Part shown: in pieces, positions 1 to 6,866 of the stretch | How positions within the stretch are numbered: position 1 is the first letter of the stretch | Layout of the letters: each line of letters begins with the position of its first letter | DNA from: Chloroflexota bacterium | Lineage (GTDB): Bacteria > Chloroflexota > UBA5177 > JANWHV01 | DNA length: 9,324 nucleotides | Direction: 5' to 3' | Assembly (NCBI GenBank): GCA_025450255.1 | Contig: JANWHV010000054.1 | Coordinates: 1-9,324, forward strand | Made by a program: the position numbers and the translations under genes | The notes under the pieces: generated by a model | What the model saw: only the letters and a program-made list of their open reading frames with translations | The model's database searches: none | Told to the model about the DNA's origin: nothing

Positions 1-410
1 ACATTTCGCTGCCGGCACGTCAAGCGCTGTCCATAGCGGACGCCCCACCAAGAACGTGAGGCACAACGTGACGCCTGCGCGATCCGGTTCATCAAAAGGC
101 TTCAGTCAGGGCGCCTTCCGGTCCTGCCTACTGGAACCCTGGCGACGGCAAGAGAGACGCGCACCATTTTGCACCAGCAGGCGACCACTCTCGCTCCTAT
201 CGTGACTGCGCTCAACCGGCTATCAGCGCGACAGTGCCACGCTTGCAAGACGGCTTGATTGGCGTTTAAACGGCCTGCCAATGCAGGGTCCACGCCGAAA
301 CCGAGCACAACACGTGACGGCATATACCGCTGGAGGGCGCCATCCATGCGCCTACCGGCGAAGATCGTACGGCCGGCGTGCATAGAAGATGTTATTCGTC
401 GGAGCTTTGG
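1..410. other. No recognisable gene
   Basis: This stretch lies downstream of the MoaD-like gene and runs to the window edge. I found no recognisable coding region, tRNA, repeat or terminator. A 93-codon minus-strand frame at 102-383 begins 27 bases after the MoaD stop, but it has no ribosome binding site, and its Arg/Ala/Val-rich sequence shows no motif I know. A short plus-strand frame enters from the left edge and stops near 59; it could be the tail of a gene outside the window, but is too short to judge. Confidence 0.4.
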
Positions 411-686
411 TCAACCTCCCGCGACCGCAGGCACGATCGAAACTTCGGCTCCGTCGGTCACGGCCGTTTCGAGCCCGCTAAGAAAACGGATATCCTCGCC
501 ATCGACGAACAGATTGACAAATCTTCGCGGCTCATGATTTTCGTCATATATCCGTTCGCCCAGTTCGGGGAACAAGGCGATGAGATAGTCGAGTGATTCA
601 CGGATCGTCGCTCCTTGCGACTCAACCTTGGCCGCGCCGCCCGTAATGCGACGTAGTGGCGTGGGAATGCGAATTGTTATGGGCAA
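411..686 (-). CDS. MoaD/ThiS/CysO-like ubiquitin-fold sulfur carrier protein
   Basis: A 91-residue beta-grasp protein of the MoaD/ThiS/CysO type. In this family the C-terminal Gly-Gly is adenylated by an E1-like enzyme and converted to a thiocarboxylate that donates sulfide. The sequence ends VSIVPAVAGG, with a free Gly90-Gly91, and has the family segment VNLFVDGEDIRFLSGL at 57-72. The likely start is TTG: the N-terminus MPITIRIPTPLRR fits the family, and AAAGGA lies about ten bases upstream. The ATG just upstream is in another frame and stops at once. It lies 86 bases after the threonine-synthase-like gene and is probably in the same SAM-controlled transcript. Mycobacterial CysO (donor to CysM) and the carrier in Wolinella homocysteine synthesis are precedents for amino-acid sulfuration; a role in molybdopterin synthesis is less likely here. 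No E1-like activating enzyme or JAMM peptidase is visible in the window. Confidence 0.9.
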   Translation of the reverse strand: MPITIRIPTPLRRITGGAAKVESQGATIRESLDYLIALFPELGERIYDENHEPRRFVNLFVDGEDIRFLSGLETAVTDGAEVSIVPAVAGG

Positions 687-772
687 TTGTCGGCCATCCT
701 TTCAAAATTCGCGCGCCTCACGCGGGAGCAAGGCAATGCGGGTCGATCGCGGCTTCGGACCGAGCGAGAGAG

Positions 773-2032
773 CTAATGGGCGCCAACCAACTGCCGGCCC
801 GTGTGCATCACATTTTCCTCGAACGCGCGCAGGGTGGGCGCGATCGTGAACGGAACCGCAAGCTCATCCGCCACGGCATCGGGCGTCTTCAAACCGTTTC
901 CCGTAATATACGCCACCACTCGTTCGCCACGCTTGACGATCCCCTGCTCCGCCAGCTTCTTGAGCACCGCGATCGTCGTGCCGCCTGCCGTCTCGGCGAA
1001 GATTCCCTCAGTCCTGGCGAGTAACGAGATGCCGGCGGCAACCTCGGCGTCGCTGGCGGAGGCAATCGCGCCGCCCGTGCGCCGCGCGACTTCGAGCGCG
1101 AACGGCCCGTCGGCCGGGTCGCCAATAGCCAGCGACCGTACGAAGGTGTTGGGTTTGACTGGCCGAATATCGTCGCGGCCTTCCGCAAACGCCGTGGCAA
1201 CCGGAGAGCATCCATCAGCCTGGGCGCCGGAAAACCGGATCGCGCGAGGGGCGATCAAGCCGACCTTCTCCAACTCACGGAAGCCTTTTTCGATTTTCAC
1301 CAGCAAGGCGCCTGAAGCCACCGGAGCAACAATATGATCGGGCGCTTCCCAACCAAGCTGTTCGGCTACCTCGAACGCAAGCGTCTTCGAGCCTTCGGCA
1401 TAGTACGGGCGAAGATTAATATTGGCAAAGCCCCAGCCATATTCGTCCGCCAGTTCGCTGCAGAGACGGTTTACCTGATCGTAGTTACCGTCAACCCGCA
1501 CCAGATTAGGGCCGTAGACCAGGGCGTTGATAATTTTGTTGATCTCCAGATCGGCCGGTACGAAGACATACGCCTTGAGGCCGGCAACGGACGCGGCGGC
1601 GGCAACGGCGCAGGCAAGATTCCCGGTGGAGGCGCAGGCGAAGGTGTCCAGGCCAAGCTCGACGGCGCGCGTCGCGGCTACCGCGACGACACGATCCTTG
1701 AAGGAATAAGTAGGGTTGACGCAATCATTCTTTACGTAGAGATTGTCCAGGCCCAGCGCCCGCCCGAGTCGTTCGGCTCGAATGAGCGGCGTGCAGCCCG
1801 CGCCCAAATCAACAGGGTGGTCGGTTTCGACGGGCAGCAATGCCCGATAGCGCCATATTGTCCGTGGACCACTCTCGATAGTCTGGCGCGAAACCGAAGC
1901 GCGAATCGCGTCATAATCATAGACAGCCTCCACGGGGCCGAAACATCGTTCGCAGGCGTGGATCGCCTCGAGTGGATAGCCCTCGCCACAGATTCTGCAT
2001 CGCAAGCCGGTCGCGAACGTTGAACCGCTCAT
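773..2032 (-). CDS. thrC: Threonine synthase family PLP enzyme (SAM-riboswitch controlled, possibly a sulfur amino acid synthase)
   Basis: A 419-residue fold-type II PLP enzyme. An N-terminal zinc ribbon (CRIC at 12-15, CERC at 27-30) precedes the catalytic domain. Lys112 in NPTYSFKDR is the expected Schiff-base lysine, and ASTGNLA at 134-140 is the usual substrate/phosphate loop. Classical threonine synthase converts O-phosphohomoserine to threonine. Several signature positions differ from what I know of that enzyme: PTGSFKDRG is PTYSFKDRV, the VGNAGN loop is replaced by APVASGAL (236-243), and EPASAAS by ETAGGTT (347-353). The family also contains cysteate synthase, so its chemistry can shift. 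The ATG at 2032 is chosen because the frame upstream to 2122 runs through the terminator; a GGGGG tract lies about eight bases upstream. The gene follows a SAM-I riboswitch and precedes a MoaD-like carrier, which suggests a methionine/homocysteine role. The symbol reflects family membership only. Confidence 0.88.
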   Translation of the reverse strand: MSGSTFATGLRCRICGEGYPLEAIHACERCFGPVEAVYDYDAIRASVSRQTIESGPRTIWRYRALLPVETDHPVDLGAGCTPLIRAERLGRALGLDNLYVKNDCVNPTYSFKDRVVAVAATRAVELGLDTFACASTGNLACAVAAAASVAGLKAYVFVPADLEINKIINALVYGPNLVRVDGNYDQVNRLCSELADEYGWGFANINLRPYYAEGSKTLAFEVAEQLGWEAPDHIVAPVASGALLVKIEKGFRELEKVGLIAPRAIRFSGAQADGCSPVATAFAEGRDDIRPVKPNTFVRSLAIGDPADGPFALEVARRTGGAIASASDAEVAAGISLLARTEGIFAETAGGTTIAVLKKLAEQGIVKRGERVVAYITGNGLKTPDAVADELAVPFTIAPTLRAFEENVMHTGRQLVGAH

Positions 2033-2059
2033 CGTCGTACCCCCAAGTTTTCGCCCAAC

Positions 2060-2095
2060 AAAAAACCCCTCGTCACCTACTGGCAAGACGAGAGG
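2060..2095 (-). terminator. Riboswitch-controlled intrinsic terminator
   Basis: On the minus strand CCTCTCGTC (2087-2095) pairs with GACGAGGGG (2066-2074) to give nine pairs, one a G-U wobble. Two further C-G pairs may form inside the 12-base loop. The stem is followed directly by six T residues (2060-2065). It lies 28 bases before the ATG of the threonine-synthase-like gene and downstream of the SAM-I aptamer, so it is best read as an attenuator in the leader, not as the end of another gene. Confidence 0.88.
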
Positions 2096-2183
2096 TCCGG
2101 GTGCTCCGTATGCGGGTACCACCGCGCCTAGCCTGACCGCTAGGCCAACACGAATGGCGTTGTATCACATAGTTTCACGCGAC

Positions 2184-2190
<7 letters not shown>
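2087..2190 (-). promoter_or_regulatory. Expression platform with long-range antiterminator pairing
   Basis: The 3' strand of aptamer helix P1 and its continuation (GAUGAGGGUC, 2181-2190) can pair with the 5' strand of the terminator (GGACCUCUCGUC, 2087-2098). This gives ten pairs with one bulged C and two wobbles. It would free the gene when SAM is absent; with SAM bound, P1 holds GAUGAG and the terminator can form. About 80 bases separate the two strands, longer than I expect in a SAM-I switch. They hold a perfect 6-bp hairpin (GCCTAG/CTAGGC, 2126-2145) and the sequence GCGGTGGTACCCGC (2112-2125), which can fold on itself and resembles a T-box core. The pairing is seen in the sequence; the mechanism is inferred. 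Confidence 0.6.
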
Positions 2191-2285
<95 letters not shown>

Positions 2286-2318
2286 CGCTCTATTAACATG
2301 TAAAGGTAACTGCAATGA

Positions 2319-2348
2319 ACAATAACATACCGGCGAATCCCACGTCAA
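2319..2348 (-). promoter_or_regulatory. Candidate sigma70-type promoter for the riboswitch operon
   Basis: On the minus strand TTGACG (2343-2348) matches the -35 consensus at five of six positions. TATTGT (2319-2324) matches the -10 box at four of six, after an 18-base spacer. Transcription would begin near 2312, about 27 bases before the first strand of aptamer helix P1, as expected for a riboswitch leader. No experimental support. Confidence 0.5.
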
Positions 2349-2419
2349 ATACGGAAATTGGCGGATTAGCCGGGCCACCGATCGGGATGCTTTGCCATCG
2401 TGCCATGAGACAGCAATCT

Positions 2420-2447
2420 TTCCCAGACGTCTACACGGGTGTACAAT
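2420..2447 (+). promoter_or_regulatory. Candidate promoter for the BFN-dehydrogenase pair
   Basis: TACAAT at 2442-2447 matches the -10 box at five of six positions. TTCCCA at 2420-2425, 16 bases upstream, is a weaker -35 (four of six). The start site would fall about 43 bases before the ATG at 2497, between the divergent riboswitch promoter and the first plus-strand gene. Confidence 0.4.
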
Positions 2448-2496
2448 GCCATCACATTCCTCTACGAGTGCCGTCCGCTGGAAGTGAGGTCATACC

Positions 2497-2967
2497 ATGG
2501 CGGTTAAGGTGTTTGTCGAGAGCGTGCGGATCAATCTAGCCACCAACACGCGAGTCGTACTTTTGAAGGATTCAAAGATCGACCGCTATTTGTTGATCCA
2601 CATTGGTGAAGGGGAATCCCTCGCCATCGCGGCCGAGCTGCAAGGGCATAAGCCCGTCCGGCCATTCACGCACGATCTCATGACGAATATGCTTGAGCAA
2701 CTCGACACCAAGATTAGCAGCATCCTGATCCATAGCCTGAAAGACGACGTGTTTTTCGCCACGATCACGCTCGAACAAGGTGAGAAGCGGCTGGAGATTG
2801 ACGCGCGCCCCAGCGACTCGATTGCTCTTGCCGTCCGCTGCGACGCGGTGATATTCGTGGAGGAGGACGTATTCGAGCAGGCCGGCCTGAGAGCATCGAC
2901 GAAAGACGAGGATGAGGACGATAAACTGGCCGTGTTCCGCGATTTCGTGAATCAACTTGATTTTTGA
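2497..2967 (+). CDS. Bifunctional nuclease (BFN) family protein
   Basis: A 156-residue protein with a single BFN (DUF151) domain. The family hallmark DARPSDSIALAVR is at 102-114, preceded by the typical HDLM segment at 59-62 and a beta-rich stretch FFATITLEQGEKRLEID at 86-102. The acidic linker at 137-142 and the terminal helix KLAVFRDFVNQLDF are common in bacterial members. Plant BFN-domain proteins have been reported to have both RNase and DNase activity; in most bacteria the role is undefined and catalysis unproven. The ATG has GTGAGGT upstream at suitable spacing. The stop codon overlaps the next gene by one base, so the two are probably translationally coupled. No signal peptide or membrane segment is seen, so it should be cytoplasmic. 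Confidence 0.92.
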   Translation: MAVKVFVESVRINLATNTRVVLLKDSKIDRYLLIHIGEGESLAIAAELQGHKPVRPFTHDLMTNMLEQLDTKISSILIHSLKDDVFFATITLEQGEKRLEIDARPSDSIALAVRCDAVIFVEEDVFEQAGLRASTKDEDEDDKLAVFRDFVNQLDF

Positions 2968-3941
2968 TGCTTGTCCTCTCCGAGACTGACGTCGATCGGC
3001 TCCTGCCTGTAAGTGAGGCAATTGAGCTAGTCCAGGACGCATATATCGCCTATTCTCGCGGTGAAGTCGTCTGTCCCCAGCGTCTGTCCTTGCCTCTGAT
3101 CCCGGACGGCGCGGTGTTGCTCAGCATGCCCGCGTTCGACGGCCGTGAATATGCCGGCGTCAAGCTGGTGGCCGTACAACCAGAGAATTTGCAGCGGCGC
3201 CTGCCAATCGTGCGCGCTACGTACGTCTTGTTTGACGCGGCAACCTGTGAAACACTCGCCGTAATCGCTGCCACGCGGCTCACCGCGATACGAACCGGCG
3301 CGGCCGGCGGTGTCGCGGCATCGCTGCTGGCGCTGCCCAATGCCGATACCCTGGCGATCATCGGGGCCGGGGCGCAGGCTGAGACCCAGTTGATGGCCAC
3401 GGTCGCGGTGCGGCCGATACGCGATGTCTGGGTGTACAGCAGGGACGCGGCGAAAACCGCGGCGTTCGTCGAACGCATGGCGCCGCAGGTGACGGTACGG
3501 CTTCATGCCGCTGCCGGCAGCGCCGAGGCCGTCGCTCATGCCGGCATCGTCGTCACGACAACCAACTCCTCGACGCCGGTGTTTGACGACAAGGAGATCA
3601 GGCCGGGAACGCATATCACGGCGATAGGCGCGTTCACCGCCATGATGCAGGAAGTACCGGATGCCACCATGGCGCGGGCGTCCGTGTATGTCGATGCGAT
3701 GGACGCGGCGCTGCACGAAGCGGGAGAGCTTGCCGGACCGCTTTCTCGCGGCGTTATTCGCCACGAGATCATCGTCGGCGAGATCGGCGCGCTAGCCGAG
3801 GGACGCATCCCAGGGCGTCTTTCCGGCGATCAGGTTACCGTGTTCAAGTCCGTTGGGTTGGCAGCCCAGGATCTTGCTTGCGCCGCCGCGGTATATCGTC
3901 GCGCGAAAGCGGCTGGAGTAGGCGTACGCGCGCCGCTATGA
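2967..3941 (+). CDS. Ornithine cyclodeaminase/mu-crystallin family NAD(P)-dependent enzyme
   Basis: A 324-residue member of the ornithine cyclodeaminase/mu-crystallin superfamily at its usual length. Seen motifs are GVKLV at 64-68 with the conserved substrate-side lysine (Lys66), TRLTAIRTGAAGGVAA at 103-118, the Rossmann dinucleotide loop IIGAGAQAETQ at 131-141, and the family C-terminal segment TVFKSVGLAAQDLA at 291-304. Members convert ornithine to proline or act as alanine dehydrogenases, ketimine reductases or opine-type synthases; the sequence alone does not show which. The ATG at 2967 shares its A with the TGA of the BFN gene (TGATG), a coupling arrangement. A TTG one codon upstream (2964) is also possible. 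No biosynthetic partner that would fix the substrate is adjacent. Confidence 0.9.
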   Translation: MLVLSETDVDRLLPVSEAIELVQDAYIAYSRGEVVCPQRLSLPLIPDGAVLLSMPAFDGREYAGVKLVAVQPENLQRRLPIVRATYVLFDAATCETLAVIAATRLTAIRTGAAGGVAASLLALPNADTLAIIGAGAQAETQLMATVAVRPIRDVWVYSRDAAKTAAFVERMAPQVTVRLHAAAGSAEAVAHAGIVVTTTNSSTPVFDDKEIRPGTHITAIGAFTAMMQEVPDATMARASVYVDAMDAALHEAGELAGPLSRGVIRHEIIVGEIGALAEGRIPGRLSGDQVTVFKSVGLAAQDLACAAAVYRRAKAAGVGVRAPL

Positions 3942-4092
3942 ACGGAGGCCCCTCAGGCACGATCCGCCACTTCGTCCCACGGAGCGGCGGTTTGAGGCGA
4001 GCGCGGGCGTCGTGCAAGATCAAGACGGCATGTACCCAAAGACACATGCTACGCGCGGCACTCCGCATGCGCATGGAGGAAGGCAGTAAGCA

Positions 4093-4920
4093 GTGGATCT
4101 TGCGTACAAGGTACAGCCCGGCGAGAAAGTCAACCTGCGCGGCTTTGACTCTGGCCAAACGCATGGCATCGCGCGGTCGAAGGCGGAAGCGCGACTTCCC
4201 GTTCTTAATACGCTGCTGACGAACATGCAGGAGACGCACTACGCCGCTGGACAAAATGGCATCTTGATCGTACTTCAGGGGCTGGACACAGCGGGAAAGG
4301 ACGGCACGATTCGACACGTGATGGCCAATTTCAATCCCGCAAGCTGCAGGGTCGAATCGTTTAAGGTCCCAACGCCCGATGAGCACGCGCATGACTTCCT
4401 CTGGCGCATTCACAAGGCAACACCCCCGCTCGGATCGATCGCCATTTTTAACCGGTCCCACTATGAGGACGTGCTGGTCGCACGGGTACACAAGCTCGTG
4501 ACGGAGCAGATTATTGAAGCGAGGTATCAGCAAATCAACAACTTCGAGGAGCTGCTGGTTTCTACCGGCACGATCGTCTTGAAGTTCTTTCTTTTCATTT
4601 CCAAGAATGAGCAACGCGATCGGCTGTTGGCGCGGGAGGCCGATCGTGACAAGGCATGGAAGCTCTCGTCATCCGACTGGCCGGAACACGAATTGTACGA
4701 TCAATACCTCAGTGCGTATGAACATGTCTTGAGTCGATGCTCGACGAAGCACGCTCCCTGGCACATCGTTCCGTCCGACAAGAAGTGGTTCCGGAACCTG
4801 GCGGTTGCTCAAACAATCGCGGACGCGATAAAGCCGTACAAGGGCGACTGGGAAGGCGCGCTGAAGGCGCGGGGCAGGGCACAGCTTGCATTGCGCGAGG
4901 CTCAGAAGGCGGCGCGCTAA
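4093..4920 (+). CDS. ppk2: Polyphosphate kinase 2 (PPK2) family polyphosphate:nucleotide phosphotransferase
   Basis: A 275-residue single-domain PPK2, which transfers phosphate between inorganic polyphosphate and nucleotides in the cytoplasm. The Walker A motif GLDTAGKDGTIRH is at 63-75, and the Walker B/lid segment FNRSHYEDVLVARVH at 119-133. DFLWRIHKATP (101-111) and PWHIVPSDKKWFRN (222-235) are also typical. The DTAGKDG form and the N-terminus with VQPGEKVNL resemble PPK2 members that phosphorylate AMP and ADP (class III-like), but the class needs a tree. GTG is chosen as start because an in-frame TAA lies two codons upstream, and GGAGGAAGG is placed about nine bases before it. It lies 151 bases after the dehydrogenase gene; that gap shows no clear promoter or terminator, so co-transcription is possible. 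Confidence 0.94.
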   Translation: MDLAYKVQPGEKVNLRGFDSGQTHGIARSKAEARLPVLNTLLTNMQETHYAAGQNGILIVLQGLDTAGKDGTIRHVMANFNPASCRVESFKVPTPDEHAHDFLWRIHKATPPLGSIAIFNRSHYEDVLVARVHKLVTEQIIEARYQQINNFEELLVSTGTIVLKFFLFISKNEQRDRLLAREADRDKAWKLSSSDWPEHELYDQYLSAYEHVLSRCSTKHAPWHIVPSDKKWFRNLAVAQTIADAIKPYKGDWEGALKARGRAQLALREAQKAAR

Positions 4921-4949
4921 GCGCCTGGAATAGTCCTAAATCACGCCCG

Positions 4950-4978
4950 TGGACCACTATGGCTCCGCATGGGATAGT
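4950..4978 (+). promoter_or_regulatory. Weak candidate promoter before the small unknown protein
   Basis: TGGACC (4950-4955) and GATAGT (4973-4978), separated by 17 bases, each match the sigma70 boxes at four of six positions. They lie in the 99-base gap after ppk2. Downstream, CGTAC (4981-4985) and GTACG (5013-5017) could pair and partly cover the ribosome binding site GGGAG. The signals are weak and read-through from ppk2 is equally plausible. Confidence 0.25.
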
Positions 4979-5019
4979 ACCGTACATGCTATGCCAATGC
5001 TCATGCACGGGAGTACGCA

Positions 5020-5472
5020 ATGTCCGACAAGCAATCGATTGATGCCGCCGGTACCCCTCGGCCAGGTTATATTTTTGCCATATTCGACAGCCAGGATGGC
5101 GCGAGCGACGCAAAGAACGTGCTGGCCGGCATGGGAGTAGTGGCGGAAGCGTTTGAACCGGCAGACGCCGAGATGCTGAAACGGACGAGCGACGACGCTG
5201 GCGTCGTAGCGTCGCTTCGCCGCTTCTTGAAGAACATGGGTGGTGAAAGCAACATGGCCACGCGTTACGCGGACCACCTTGCGAGAGGCCGGCGCCTGCT
5301 TGCCGTGCCTGTCGCCGACAACGCCGCGGCCGAGCAGCTAACGAAAGTACTTACCGGGCATGGTGGATACGACGTAACCTATTTCCGCGACTGGTCGATA
5401 CAGTATATGAGCCCCAGCGAGAATATCGAACGGAACGAACCGACGCACAGCTCGACGAACACCGGTGAGTAA
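5020..5472 (+). CDS. Unrecognised small alpha/beta protein (stress-protein-like appearance)
   Basis: A 150-residue soluble protein that I cannot assign to a family with confidence. It looks like two similar alpha/beta halves: YIFAIFDSQDGASDAKNVL near 17-35, and RLLAVPVADNAAAEQLTKVL near 91-110, each a hydrophobic strand followed by a helix. A connecting helix RRFLKNMGGESNMATRYADHL lies between them, with YDVTYFRDWSIQYMSP near 117-132. The tail (about 133-150) is polar and probably disordered. The layout recalls short general-stress proteins of the YflT/GSP17M type, but this is an impression only. The ATG has GGGAG about six bases upstream. It follows ppk2 by 99 bases on the same strand, so a shared role in stress or phosphate metabolism is conceivable. 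It converges with obg, 53 bases away, with no strong terminator seen between them. Confidence 0.75.
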   Translation: MSDKQSIDAAGTPRPGYIFAIFDSQDGASDAKNVLAGMGVVAEAFEPADAEMLKRTSDDAGVVASLRRFLKNMGGESNMATRYADHLARGRRLLAVPVADNAAAEQLTKVLTGHGGYDVTYFRDWSIQYMSPSENIERNEPTHSSTNTGE

Positions 5473-5525
5473 CCCAGATCTCGTGCTGTGTGGTTCGAGA
5501 ATTCGCGCTGTATCGGGTAACGCGA

Positions 5526-6866
5526 TTAGCGGGTTTCTCGGCGCGCGATCCGCTCGGCGCGAGTCAAACGGCGGGAGGTCGGCTCATCCGCTATGTCGCC
5601 CCATATCAGCTCGGACTCGCCAATATACACGGTTGCGCCGTCCGTCACGCCCGCGCGCTCAAGGGCACGGGTGACACCGAATCGCCGCAACAAGGCCTGA
5701 AGCCGGTTCAGCGACTCCTCGGATGCGGTATCGGTCATGGCCATGGCGCGCTCAGCGCTTCGACTATGGACGCGGAACGCGCCTCCCTTTAATTGGTCGA
5801 TTCTCAGCTCATCCAAACGCGGGGGAATAATCACCGTCTCAGGCACGGGCGCGAGCGCGGCCTGACGAGTACGCTCCGCCTCGAGCAAGTGCCGAACGCG
5901 CCGTACGAGTGGCTCTACACCCTCGCCGGTGGCAGCACTAATGGGAAACGCCATAAGACCTCGGTCCACGAGCGCGGCCTCAACCGCGGGCCACGTATCA
6001 CGCGCATGCGGCAGATCCATTTTGTTGACGCCGATAACCTGCGGCCGTTGCGCTAAATCCGCGCTATACAGCGCCAGCTCGTTGTCTATCACGTCTATAC
6101 TGGACATGATATTCGCCGCATCGCCATCGGACCCATCCACCATATGGATTAGCACGCTGGTGCGTTCGATATGGCGGAGAAACTCATGGCCCAGGCCGAG
6201 TCCTTCGTGCGCGCCCTCGATCAAGCCTGGGATATCCGCCACGACAAAACTATAGTCGTCACTTACGACAACGCCCAGGTTCGGCGTCAGCGTAGTAAAC
6301 GGATAGTCGGCAATCTTGGGACGGGCAGCGGTGATTTGGGCCAGCAGCGTAGACTTTCCGGCGTTCGGAAGCCCGGCTATGCCAACGTCCGCGATGAGCT
6401 TTAGCTCAAGCATGATCGCACGCTCAACCCCAGGCTCGCCTTTTTCGGCGATCCTCGGCGCCTGGTATGTCGCCGTGGCAAAGTGGGTGTTGCCGAGCCC
6501 GCCGCGCCCGCCGCGAGCAACCATCACGCGCTGGCCGGGCTCCGATAAATCGGCGAGCACTTCGTCCGTGTCGGCAGCATGGATTACAGTACCGACCGGT
6601 ACTTTCAGCAATAGGTCCTCACCGGCCGAGCCGTGACGCCGGCGCATAGACCCGTTTCCGCCGTGCTCGGCGCGATGGTGGCGGTGGTGAATATAGTGCC
6701 AGAGCGTATTGAAGTTTGGGTCCGCGACCGCGTAGACAGAGCCACCGCGACCACCATCTCCGCCATCGGGCCCGCCCATGGGAACGTACTTCTCACGCCT
6801 GAAGTGCAACGATCCGGCGCCCCCTGAACCGGCGCGAACGAATATCTTTACCTGATCACGAAACAC
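5526..6866 (-). CDS. obg: Obg family GTPase (ribosome assembly) with OCT domain
   Basis: A 446-residue Obg/CgtA GTPase, which binds the 50S subunit, helps ribosome maturation and links to stress and growth control. The glycine-rich Obg domain spans about 1-158 (GGPDGGDGGRGGSV at 31-44). The G domain follows: G1 GLPNAGKST 165-173, switch I TTLTPNLG 191-198, G3 DIPG 211-214, G4 NKMD 281-284, G5 SAATGEG 310-316. An OCT domain occupies about 345-425, then a short basic tail. Many Obg proteins lack OCT, so this is the longer architecture. The GTG start gives the standard N-terminus MFRDQVKIFV. It overlaps the end of the Roadblock gene by 11 bases, so translation is probably coupled. A local His-rich run (57-68) lies where the Obg domain is usually basic. 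Confidence 0.97.
   Translation of the reverse strand: MFRDQVKIFVRAGSGGAGSLHFRREKYVPMGGPDGGDGGRGGSVYAVADPNFNTLWHYIHHRHHRAEHGGNGSMRRRHGSAGEDLLLKVPVGTVIHAADTDEVLADLSEPGQRVMVARGGRGGLGNTHFATATYQAPRIAEKGEPGVERAIMLELKLIADVGIAGLPNAGKSTLLAQITAARPKIADYPFTTLTPNLGVVVSDDYSFVVADIPGLIEGAHEGLGLGHEFLRHIERTSVLIHMVDGSDGDAANIMSSIDVIDNELALYSADLAQRPQVIGVNKMDLPHARDTWPAVEAALVDRGLMAFPISAATGEGVEPLVRRVRHLLEAERTRQAALAPVPETVIIPPRLDELRIDQLKGGAFRVHSRSAERAMAMTDTASEESLNRLQALLRRFGVTRALERAGVTDGATVYIGESELIWGDIADEPTSRRLTRAERIARRETR

Noticed and set aside
102..383. 93-codon minus-strand frame after the MoaD-like gene
   Set aside because: No ribosome binding site, no recognisable motif and an Arg/Ala/Val-rich composition typical of chance frames in GC-rich DNA.
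1334..2023. Long plus-strand frame of 229 codons opposite the threonine-synthase-like gene
   Set aside because: Antisense to a clearly conserved PLP enzyme, with no motif of its own.
2033..2122. 30-codon N-terminal extension of the threonine-synthase-like gene
   Set aside because: The extension runs through the terminator hairpin and expression platform; the ATG at 2032 places the zinc ribbon near the N-terminus as expected.
2315..2539. 74-codon plus-strand frame between the riboswitch and the BFN gene
   Set aside because: It has an AAAGGT-like site before the ATG, but it overlaps the divergent promoter and the start of the BFN gene in another frame, and shows no family resemblance.
3938..4219. 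Plus-strand frame spanning the gap before ppk2
   Set aside because: It overlaps the first 42 codons of ppk2 in another frame, is Arg/Ser-rich and has no motif; ppk2 has its own well-placed ribosome binding site.
5473..5525. Possible bidirectional terminator between the small unknown gene and obg
   Set aside because: Only a 5-bp stem (TCTCG/CGAGA) with a 12-base loop and no T-run on either strand.
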